A DNA stretch of 64,000 bases from Blasia pusilla (lineage: Eukaryota; Marchantiophyta; Marchantiopsida; Blasiales), in NCBI GenBank assembly GCA_050084515.1, contig CM114275.1, positions 21,018,001 to 21,082,000 of the forward strand, written 5' to 3'. Position 1 is the first letter of the stretch. Each line of letters starts with the position of its first letter. A model generated the notes under the pieces. That model made no database searches, had not been told where the DNA came from, and was given only the letters and a program-made list of their open reading frames with translations. This document shows positions 54,771-64,000 of the stretch, one piece after another. Both the position numbers and the translations under genes were made by a program.

Positions 54771-56964
54771 GAACCCTAAACTTATTCATTTCATCACTTG
54801 GAAACATGAGTTCATCATATGTTGCCTTTTATATTTCCTACATATTCACGTTATCCACCAGAACCGATGCGTAGTATTGTAAATCTTACGAAATCCTCTT
54901 GATTGCTTCTCCTTCACTGGTATGTATTGATCGTCTTCATGCATGGTCATCATAAACATCGATTTCTCTTCTCTGGGCTTGATAGATGGTGTGCCGACTT
55001 AAGTAGCTGGTATACATTCCGAGAGCAGTGGAGCTTGGATGTGAATGCAATGCTCGCATTCACCTCGTTCCACATTGAACGCACACATCAACTCCATTTC
55101 ACGTGAGTTCACAGACCCACTTAGTCAAGTGAAGCGAGTGCACATTGAATTTCCATCGCCTTTGCTCGGCTGTGGCCCACTAGAATTTTTTCTGTATTGG
55201 GGTATTCTAAAACTATAAAGGTTCTGGATGTTTTTGAAGTCCCAAGATTCAGACTGGAAAATCTTGGGAATTGAATTCTTCACTTTTCTTCAAAGGATCT
55301 GTATTGAATTATGATCTCTACTTTTCCCTGTCCCGATTTTGGCTCGACAGATGTGAACTCACAAAAGTCACCTTTCTTGTGCTTTAAGCGTCACTCACTG
55401 AGACATCGTGCAGTCCTATTGCGTTAATTGAGTTCAGTTTTCTCAGATGAACCATAATCCTCTATCATGTCACGATCTATCCTGCAGCAACAGATCAATG
55501 AGAGCAACATGATTGACCACCAAACAGTTTGTAGGTTCAGCAACATGAACAATTAGTTCAAAATGGAGAACAGAAGGTGACAAGTATCGAAAGCCAAATG
55601 ATAGACAACACTAGTAGAACTTCTTGTCTATTGACCTAGTACAACCAAGTGCAATAGTCATTAGTTTAGCCTTCCCACAGAGCAGAAACTGTTGACATAA
55701 CCAACAATCCCATCTCCCCTACCCCACCTACAGGAGCTGAATGTCACATTTTCAAGGACAAGGACAATAAATGCTCGCAAGCAGGGAGACCTCATATACC
55801 ATTCGTTAGATCTAACAGATATTCCATTGTGCGATTCCCTCACTTTTTTTCGTGAGGTTAATCCACTGAGAGGGGGACCGCAAACCTTAACTTCATTCCG
55901 TGAGTAGCTGTACAAAATAGATACTACTCGTTGAATCTGATCCACTTCTCAATTCGAGATGAACTCAGAGGTCAGTTGCTAAGACACCATCAAAAACCAC
56001 ATGAATGCGCGTCTGGGGTAATACAGGAGTGGAATATAGCACCAGTAGAATCTCAGCGGAAAATTCCCCTATCAGAAATCACGTACTAGAACATTCTCCT
56101 AAATGGCTGCGGACGTTAAATTCGCAGAACTACTAAGCTGATCAAAAGTGGTTCTTGACAAAAATTTCCAACGGGACATTATGGATGTTTCATAAAGAGT
56201 CTTAACTTCAGTGTACCATCTGATGTTCAATTCCCCAACCGACCAAGAGACGTGCCACAAGATCTCCTGAGTGTGGGCCTGATCTCAGTACTTTCATGAT
56301 TGTGCTGTGCCTTGGATGCCTCAAACATCTATTGTTCACGCTCATAGTCAATTTAGTAAACTCCAGCTCGCACAAGTATACTGCCACTAGAATGCGCAAG
56401 TTTCACCCAATTGAAAAGTTAAACGTCATTCCATGAATATAAGAAAATACACATCCATTCCCCAGTAAAAAACCGGGATAATAGCAGATACGAGAAAAGA
56501 AGACAGTGACGGCAGATAAAATTAGAGTGCAATCCACATTGAAGGACATGGAACTTTCAACGAGTACATTCATTTTCATCATAAGCGAATTAACTCCTTT
56601 ATGAGCGTAATGCCTTCCATGTATTAATCGTCGATACATCCATGTCGAATAGAATAAACCTGCAAAAAGAAGTTGGAAATCTCACGTGGCGGTTTTATTA
56701 ACCTCCAAAATAGAGCTTACGAAATCTCATGTGATGTCAAAACCAATGATTTAACCCGTCCGCACCGCTCCTCGTGCCGGTGGCGGCCAACAACCGGAAC
56801 GCATTCTATGAATCCTGGAAAGTAACCAGTGATCCGGTGGTTCCTCTATGAAAATAATCTTCCTACTGTAGTCGCCATTCAGGTAGCCCCAACTGAGTGG
56901 CATCGAAAAATAGTACAATAAAATTCCTTCCCCCATTTGCGAGTACAGTCTGATAGTTACCAAA
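54771..56964. other. Intergenic DNA, no convincing gene
   Basis: About 2.2 kb with short open frames only (for example 55661-55945 and 56403-56639, minus) and no recognised family. The right end is probably the 3' untranslated region of the eS28 gene. Confidence 0.5.
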
Positions 56965-57494
56965 TCATCGCAACCTCCTTGCTTCTCTTTCGGACTCAAG
57001 GAGAGTGAGAATATCACCTGTAAACAAAGCAGAAGTAGGTGGTAAGAAGGCGGAAATACTTGGCATGCGAAGCTCTGGGGATTCCTGTCGCTCGCGCTCA
57101 TGAGTCAACTAAAGGTGACGAGTAATACCATATCAGGCAGAGAAAGAGCTTATCAGATGCCATGTTCTCTGGTTCACGCCGGAACGAGTGACTGACTGGG
57201 AACCAGGAAACCCCGCAAGCCCTAACACTTTTATCCAATTCACTTACGAATAACTCCGATGCAATGAAAGACGAGGACTAAACTTCAGGAAACAGTGAGA
57301 ACAAGAGATAGACCCCGTCCCGTCACATTCGTATCGGGAGAGAACTCACCTTCACGGACGGGCCCCTTGACGTTCCTCATGATCAGACGATTTTGATCGT
57401 CCAAAAACTTGACGCGCACCTGGGTCACCTGACCCCTTGAACCAGTGCGACCGATAACCTTCATAACAATTGCGAGCTTCACCTGCGTATCCAT
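56965..57494 (-). CDS. RPS28: 40S ribosomal protein S28 (eS28)
   Basis: Small-subunit ribosomal protein of the 40S head, needed for translation and 18S rRNA maturation. Exon 1 is 57494-57350 and starts [20 protein letters not shown], continuing to VKGPVRE; donor G/GTGAGT. Exon 2 is 57017-56965 after the acceptor TTTACAG and reads [17 protein letters not shown] before TGA. Total 198 bp, 65 residues, the length of the plant protein; the phase-1 intron closes exactly. Nearly every residue is the eukaryotic consensus. The first ATG after a pyrimidine-rich upstream region is used. No break or unusual residue is visible. Confidence 0.97.
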
Positions 57495-58653
57495 GGTGGC
57501 CAAGTAAAAGAGAGCGGGCGATGGACGAGGGATCTGCGCACAGCACTGAGAAGACGGAAGAGCAAAGTCGCAAGAGCACAACGAGAAAAGACCGCCTGAT
57601 GCGCGTGCAAAGAAAATAAGGTGGAAGAGGCGTTTGGGAAACCCTAATGAGAGCCCAGGGATCCCCGTCGATTGGACCCACACGGCCCTAGATCTAACGG
57701 TCTGTGGGCGTCGTTTCCCAGCGTCAATCTTAATTCTACTTTGTCTAACGCTTCCCTTCGCTTAGCGTTTAATACGACGCTAGGATGATGGGGTGTGAAG
57801 GCCTTTTCCCTTCATCTATCGTATTAAAATGCCATAGCATCCCTACGCAAGAATTATCATGAAAGGAAGTTTGTATGTAACAAATATTTTTATAAATAAT
57901 ATTGAGCGTAAATACATTTTGATTGTCAAAAGAAGCAAAGAGGTGTTTGCAAACACCTCTTTGCTTGACATGTGACAATGAAAAAAAAAAAAATCTATTC
58001 CGAGGGCAACAAAAAAATGTTTCCCCCTTCACTCCCGTACATGGCACGAGTTGTGCATTAATATAAGTTTTATAGACTTTTTAGTACTCACTCTAGATAT
58101 GAATAATTGTCCATGTGAAAAAATACCAGTGGAGAGATAGACATCCTTATTGCCCAAAGTTTGCCCTTGGGATTTATAGATGGTCATAGCAAAAGTCGTC
58201 CGAACGAGAAATTGGAATCTTTGTAAATCAAGGGTAAACCAAAGTTAGGCACAATTAGAGGGATGTGTGGAATAAAAATCTGATCTCCGATGCTCTTTCC
58301 AATCATGATCTCCGAATCAACAATTATTCATGAGAGTCCACGAACAACCAATCGAGTTCCATCTGTTTGATCCTTTGATCCATTCATATTCTACAAGAGC
58401 ATTATTGGAGCACCAATTTTCAAAATAAGACAATGTGGAGGCAGACCAAGAGGGAGGCATATATTCAAAAGCTCAATGGGATATATATATATATATATAA
58501 CTCATACCTTCGTAAGGACATAGTCATCAATGAGAAATGTGCGTTCCTAACCAAATATGACATAAATACGTTAATAAGAAAAGTGAGAATTTGTCAATAA
58601 AAGGAATAAGATATAGACACATCATACCCCTTGTTGCATCTAGACAGGACTAA
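57495..58653. other. Upstream region of eS28 and AT-rich intergenic DNA
   Basis: 57495-57700 probably holds the eS28 5' untranslated region and promoter (minus strand). Beyond it the sequence is AT-rich and without genes, with a 34-bp palindrome (57933-57966) and an (AT)n run (58481-58498). Confidence 0.5.
57933..57966. repeat. 34-bp perfect palindrome
   Basis: AAGCAAAGAGGTGTTTG is followed without spacer by its reverse complement. GTCAAAAG on the left and GAC on the right extend it weakly. Confidence 0.92.
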
Positions 58654-58959
58654 TGAAGATTGAATCAAAGTCAAACTCATCGGGCACCCATACTGCTACA
58701 TTTCATACTCACACGAAGTACGAAAACTTAATCTTGGTTAATTAGTTAAGCACAAATATTTTAACTAGAATTAATTAATCACAATTAGTCTAACTTGAGA
58801 CTTGGTTAGGATTAGGGTTCGTGTTGCTTGTACATAACCTGTATAATTGAGAAGGGGACCATCTCCACTCATTCTCTCAATACAAAATTTCGTTTTCCAT
58901 GATGGTGTATGAGTGTGAGTCGTATCCCATTAGTTATGTTTATTTAGCAGTTTTCTACA
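58654..58959 (+). repeat. Copia LTR (second element)
   Basis: TGAAGATTGAATC to TTTTCTACA, followed by CGATATCAGAC, a degraded primer-binding site. It matches the LTR at 41772-42081 along its whole length, with moderate divergence. Confidence 0.8.
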
Positions 58960-59486
58960 CGATATCAGACTGATAGGAGAGCATCAAATAAAATTCTTGA
59001 TGTTTGAGGAGAGAAGAGAGGCAAGAGAAGGCACAATTCTAATTTAGGAAAGGAAATTTCAGTCAGAGCTCAGTGGCATAAGATTTCAAGTGGACCTATG
59101 ACAGTGATAAAACTTTGAAGATATTTTTTAGGGCTTTCCACGTCGATTCATAAATTTAGGTTTATAGTAGTCAAAATAATGCTAAAGGCTGATTTTGATC
59201 GTCTTATAGAGCTGGTTGAAATCTTTCCAACATATCCAAAATCGTTCGATTATGACAATTTGAGCTCCTGCAAGAGCAATTTCAGTGTAGGAAAGAGCAA
59301 ATAGTGGAGGAAAGTTGTGCAGTTTGCTCTCTGTAATTCTTCTATCCAATTGGTCATTTTTGGAAAATTTCAGATCTTTTTTTGGGTAGGAAGGATCTAT
59401 GCTTCAATTGGGCAGTGGAGAGTCTAAAATTATATTTTTTGAATAAAATTGTTCTTCGTGGAATATTCCTCAACAACAATCATTAG

Positions 59487-60660
59487 GTCATCTTTTCAAA
59501 GATTGCATAAAGAGGAGTATGGATGAGAATAATGGATATTTAAGACTTAAGAAGGAGTTTGTAAATTTTGTAGAAGTAGAATTACATGAGATAAAGGTTT
59601 GGGTAGCAATTGAAGAGTTTTGTACTTATGCAAAACATTCCACTAAATGGAAGAGTTAAGGTGTCTGGGTGTTTGATAATAGAGCATCAGGCATATGACG
59701 AATCATAAGGATTGGTATAGCTCCTTACAACCTTTGTAGGAGCCCATCGTTGTTACTGTTGGGAATTATGCAAAGTGCCGCGAAGAAGGGAAAGACATAA
59801 TTTATTTAGTCTCACAAAAAGGAGATGAAAAGAAATTAACTAATACATTGTATGTATCACAGTTAAAGCGCAATTTTCTTTCAGTTGTAGTATTATGTGA
59901 TCGTAACTTAGAAATTCATTTCAAGAAATTTGGAGCAATCATTCAGGATGCTAATGGGAAAGTAGTGGGTGAAGGTATATGGAGTGGAAGTATCTACGAG
60001 TTGTATGCTTTCATGATAAGTATGGGTACAAATTTCAGTAGCACTAAGTTGTGGCACGAGAGATTGGGTCATCTAAGCTTTCCCTTATTTAGTTATCTGC
60101 ATAAATCTAGCATGGTTGCTGATTTGACAAAAATTTTAGAATGTCGGATATATTTGAAGCTTGTATGATGGGCAAGCAACAACCACAAGTATTCCCACAA
60201 GAGTCCAACAATAGAGCAAAGGCTACTCTAGAGTTGATACATGCTGACCTTTGTGATAAAATACGAATTGTGGCATTAGGTGGTTCTTCCTACTTCCTTC
60301 TAGTTACCAATGATTATAGTAAGAAGATGTGAGTGTATTTCCTTCGTGATAAGGTAAGAGTGTTTGGGAAATTTAAAGTATGGCACAAGCTGGTTGAGAA
60401 TGAGATAGGAAAGAACGTAAAGAAGCTTCACACCAATCAAGGAGGATAATTCTTATCAACATAATTCAATAAATATCAAGCGATAGTTAATCACAACACA
60501 TACACCACAAAAAATGGATTTCTAAGCGTTTAAACCGAACAATGATGGAGATGGCAAGATGTATGAAGAAAGAAAAAGGTTTAACATAAGGTTTTTGGGT
60601 TGAAGTTGTTAATACTGTTGTTTACATTCTAAACATAAGTGGTACCAAATCAATGCAAGG
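59487..60660 (+). pseudogene. Copia knuckle, protease and integrase fragments
   Basis: GHLFKDCIK (knuckle remnant), then a protease-like VFDNRASG (usual WxxDSGAS), LYVSQLKRNFLSVVVLCDRN, LWHERLGHLSFPLFSYL (pre-integrase), ATLELIHADLCDKIR (catalytic Asp) and VTNDYSKKM (usual DDxSR). Several stops lie between the pieces. Confidence 0.75.
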
Positions 60661-60839
60661 CATGACTTCTCATTAAACATACTCAAGTAAGTTACCATGC
60701 GTCCAACATTTCAAGACTTTGGGTAGTGAGTGTTTTGTACATATTCTTGATACATCAAGGAGCTTACATGTAAGAGCAAGAAGTGCATCTCTATGAGATA
60801 CAATGATGAGTCTAAAGCTTATTTCCTATAGTGTCGTGA

Positions 60840-62650
60840 GGCAAAGAAGATATTTATGAGTTGTGATGGGGTATTCCAAGAACGGCCTCGTCAAGTGACG
60901 GATAGCAGTGGTCCATCCACATTATCCAGAAACGAATATATAACCCAGCAGAGCACATCATCAATGTTTACACCAGATCATCAAGAAGAAGAATTTGGCG
61001 ATGATTACAAAGAGCAACGTGCTCTTCCACTATGGACGTCAAACCCTAAGTGGATAAGGCAACTCTTATATGGTAAGGATCTACCAAAGATCAAAGAGAC
61101 TAGAGGAGTATAATAGAGCGTCTGCACATATCGTCAACGTGGCCTTGATAACAGAGGTCTTGAAGGTAGATCCATCATGCTTGGATAAGGCCCTTACTCG
61201 TCCTCAATGAAAAGAGGCCATGCAAGTGGAGATGGAGGCTATTAAAAGAAATCAAACTTGCACTTTGGTTGAGAAGCTAAAGGACATGAAGATAATACAC
61301 ACCAAGTAGGCGTACAAGACCGAGTACGAGTTGGACGATACACCTGAAAAAATAAAAGCGAGGTTGGTTGTACAAGTCTGTTCATAGATTGAAGATTTTG
61401 ATTACTATGAGATTTTGTCTCCTATTGCAACGATGACAATAATTTTATTGTGCGAGCGATGGTAGAACAATCCATTGGCATGGATACCAATACGATGTGA
61501 AGTTTTTCTTTTTGAATGGGAGTCTCAACGAGGAGGTGTATCTATCTCAACCACTAGGTTTTGAGATATTTGGATCAAAAGAGGAAGTGTGTTTGCTTCA
61601 TCAAGCATTTTATGGGTTGGAGTAAGCCCCCCAAGGTATGATATCAACAAATAGATATATTCTTCCAAGAGAGGGGTGAAGAGTATGTCAAAAGAAAATC
61701 TCTATGTGTTTTGCAAAGACGGGATGTATATATTGATAGTCCTTTATGTGGATGATCTTACCTCATAGGAGACCACAATAAAAAAAAATAGAGGAAATGA
61801 AGGAAGTGTTGAAATATGAGTTTGAAATGTCATATTTAGGTCTTTTGCATTGTTTTTTAGGCCTAGAGATTTGGCAACAGTCAAATTCTATTAGTCTCTC
61901 CCATAAAAATTATGCTACAAAAATCTTGAAGGCATTCAAGATAACCGAATGTAAGGTAATCGTCTCGCCAATGAAGAAAAAGTTAAAACTCTTAATGGAA
62001 GATGTTTCACCATTGATAGATGACAAAATTTACATAAAGCTTATGTGCAGTTCTATATTTTCGTGCAACACAACACCAAATATTAGCTTCATTGTAGGAG
62101 TGTTGAGTATGTTCTCAACTAAGCCTTGTGAGAATCATTGGAAGATAGGGATGCGTGTGTTAAACTACATCAAAGGCATTATCGAATACGGCTTCACCTA
62201 CGGAGCAAGAACGGAAATAACAGTATTTCGTGACTCGAATTGGGCAAGAGACTCTGATTCTCAAAGATTTATTCCGGGTTATTGCTTCTTAATAGGATCA
62301 TGTGTGGTATCATGGTTTAGGAAGAAGCAACCTACATATGCTCTTTCTTCTACCGAGGCGGAGTAAAAGGCGGCTTGTTATGCTTCTTGTGAAGAAGTAT
62401 GGTTGAGATGGATATTGGAGGATATAGGAGAAGCATTGAAAAAGGGTTATTGTAATGTGGTGTGACAATCAGAGTTGTATTGCCATGGCACATAGTCTTG
62501 CGTTTCACACTCAAACTAAGCACATAAAGATCCAATATCATTTTTTTCGTGAGTTGATTGAGAGAGAGGTTTTAAAGTTAGTCTATTGTCCAATAGAGGA
62601 TAACCATGGAGACATCTTCATCAAAGCCTAGAGTGGATATCCACTTCAAC
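60840..62650 (+). pseudogene. Copia reverse transcriptase and RNase H
   Basis: RT pieces include EAMQVEMEAIKRNQT (61210), a KARLVVQ-like stretch, DEILSPIATM-like DYYEILSPIATM, and LYVDDLT (YVDD near 61746). From 61797 an open frame of 189 codons reads YLGLLHCFLGLEIWQQ, ISLSHKNYATKIL, SPMKKKLKL, ENHWKIGMRVLNYIKG and WFRKKQPTYALSSTEAE, the classic end of Copia RT and start of RNase H. A stop follows directly (TAA instead of the Tyr usual after TEAE). Confidence 0.85.
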
Positions 62651-62696
62651 AACACTTGAAGGGTCTTGGTATTGGTCCAAGACAATAAGTCCATAT

Positions 62697-62744
62697 GAGA
62701 GTGGATATTGATGGGAAGTGTTGGATTATCAACATCCACTTCTC
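62697..62744. repeat. Inverted repeat at the proposed 3' end of the Copia internal region
   Basis: GAGAGTGGATATTGAT (62697-62712) pairs imperfectly with ATCAACATCCACTTCTC (62728-62744). A TGATGGGAAGTGTTGG start at 62710 could be the beginning of a different-family 3' LTR, but no second copy is present to prove it. Confidence 0.45.
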
Positions 62745-63934
62745 ATTGTGCACCATTAATCTCATCAATCGTCTTGTACGAGAAGAAGCCTAAATTGATG
62801 GTTTCAACTTAGACGTCGGAAGAGTCATAGTAATATGACGTAGGTGGTTTATGGAGTAGCGCTACTAGGATTATCTAACCCTACGTTGCATAAGGGTGCG
62901 GGGTACCCTAATGCAAAATAGTGTTATGCAAAATTTCAAAAGTGTTCCATTAATAGAAATAAAGAAAATAGGTAAAAATCCTAGTTTCTTAGTAGTGAAA
63001 TAGTTGGGATCCGTAGCGGGAGCGAATTCTCGTATATCGAGTTATCTCCATGTTTGGGTTCCTTCGAAGCTTTTTTGTGAGTGCACGGACACACTAAGCC
63101 ACTTTGTATCTCCAAGATTTGTAATATATTTGAGTAACTTCGTCACATTTTGTTTTCTCACAAGCCTTTCAACTAGTCTTTAGTATTTCCTCCTTCCATA
63201 ATCCAAAACATTGTTAGCTCATCTTAAGAAGAATGTCAAGTTACTCATAACATGCATCATGACCCTCTCACCTCGACTTGAATATCTGTACAACGAAGGA
63301 AATTTAGTGATATATATGATAATGTTAGCATTTCCTTATGTGCAAGTGTATCCCATAAGCACATGTTACTGATATACAACACACGATGTTCATTAGATCC
63401 AAGGTTAACTATAGAAACACGTTCATAAAGAGTTTTATTCCCTTCTCTACGTGGATATTTCACAATAAAATCAGCATTTTAGAGTATGTTCATAACCGAT
63501 CCAAGACTTTGTTGAATGTCTTTTCTTCAAATAAGTTTTATCCTTTATTAATGCATCAATTGTATTATGTTAAATATCTTGAATATTTGAACTCAATATA
63601 GAATTAGGCAAGCTTAAGAATGAGATATATGTTAGCTTAATACAACATTTTTTATTGATTCTATTAGAATGTCATGGAATTGCTTTAGGCATTTCGTCCA
63701 ATATCTCCACGTAAGAGCATACTTTCTACTCTTGTGGGATACCCAGATGAATATACAAAGATATATTTATATGTGACTAAAATTTAGTGGTATTTCTACT
63801 TACTAAAGTACAATATGCTTTTAAGTACGAGCTTGCAAGATCTTTGGATATTGATAGTAATTCCACAAAACGCTTATGACTTGACCAATTAGATAAGATA
63901 AACTAAAGTTAATATATGATAAATAGTAAGATGT
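62745..63934. other. AT-rich DNA, no gene recognised
   Basis: May begin with a 3' LTR of the second Copia's right-hand lineage; otherwise featureless up to the Helitron end at 63935. Confidence 0.4.
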
Positions 63935-63961
63935 CCGCGCAATGCACGAGAAATAAACTAG
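63935..63961 (+). mobile_element. Helitron-type 3' terminus
   Basis: CCGCGCAATGCACGAG can form a short imperfect hairpin and is followed by AAATAAACTAG and then T, the plant Helitron 3' signature. The reverse-strand end at 27479 is related (hairpin core TGC-AT-GCA). The 5' end was not found. Confidence 0.45.
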
Positions 63962-64000
63962 TATGCGCCTCGGGTATGAGTCATTTTTATTTAAAGCCGG

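Larger units (their letters stand above)
58654..62709 (+). mobile_element. Second Ty1/Copia element, decayed and chimeric
   Basis: The LTR (58654-58959) and leader up to about 59487 are homologous to 41772-42610. At that point, after ATTCCTCAACAACAATCATTAG, similarity jumps to the knuckle region of a different Copia lineage (GHLFKDC), so gag is missing. Protease, integrase, RT and RNase H follow in order with many stops and frameshifts. Confidence 0.75.

Overview
The window is nuclear DNA of a land plant. The host genes have introns and a plant gene set: a BAHD acyltransferase, an NADPH:quinone reductase with an organelle-targeting extension, a nuclear-encoded YidD-type protein and ribosomal protein eS28. 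Between them lie nested Ty3/Gypsy and Ty1/Copia retrotransposons, a hAT transposon, a Mutator-like element and Helitron ends. The lineage cannot be fixed from sequence alone; a seed-free plant or another large-genome streptophyte would fit the Gypsy type described below.

Layout. 1-1117: 5' part of a BAHD acyltransferase gene on the minus strand, running off the left edge. 1.4-7.7 kb: mostly non-coding, with CT-rich dispersed repeats and small hairpins. 7.77-11.33 kb: decayed hAT element whose transposase frame is broken by five in-frame TAG codons and one frameshift. 12.2-13.1 kb: unrecognised minus-strand coding region with a Cys/His-rich core. 15.56-16.36 kb: old Gypsy LTR. 21.65-23.0 kb: Mutator-like element with a 9-bp target duplication. 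27.48 and 63.96 kb: Helitron-type 3' ends.

28.98-45.8 kb is a nest. An old Gypsy-type composite (gag 29.26-29.71 and 40.0-40.7 kb, pol pieces 40.7-41.8 kb, LTR end about 45.8 kb) was entered by a 10.3-kb Gypsy element (29,709-40,000, target duplication GGTC) and by a Copia element (41,772-about 45,570). The 10.3-kb Gypsy is the most interesting object in the window. Besides gag, protease, RT, RNase H and integrase it carries a cytosine-5 DNA methyltransferase domain between protease and RT (motifs I, IV with PCQ, VI with ENV, VIII, IX/X in canonical order, 34.6-35.7 kb) and a complete C4HC3 PHD finger at the C terminus of the integrase polyprotein. It would thus combine a DNA-methylation writer with a predicted chromatin reader. 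This copy is broken by many frameshifts although its LTRs are only about 1% different.

45.8-58.6 kb is the gene-bearing right part: NAD(P)H:quinone reductase (minus, three exons, 47,365-49,034), YidD-like plastid protein (plus, four modelled exons, 49,854-52,241, divergent from the former) and eS28 (minus, two exons, 56,965-57,494). 58.65-62.7 kb is a second, chimeric and heavily decayed Copia element. The rest is AT-rich non-coding DNA with hairpins and older LTR relics. All calls come from reading the sequence and from recalled family motifs; no search was run.
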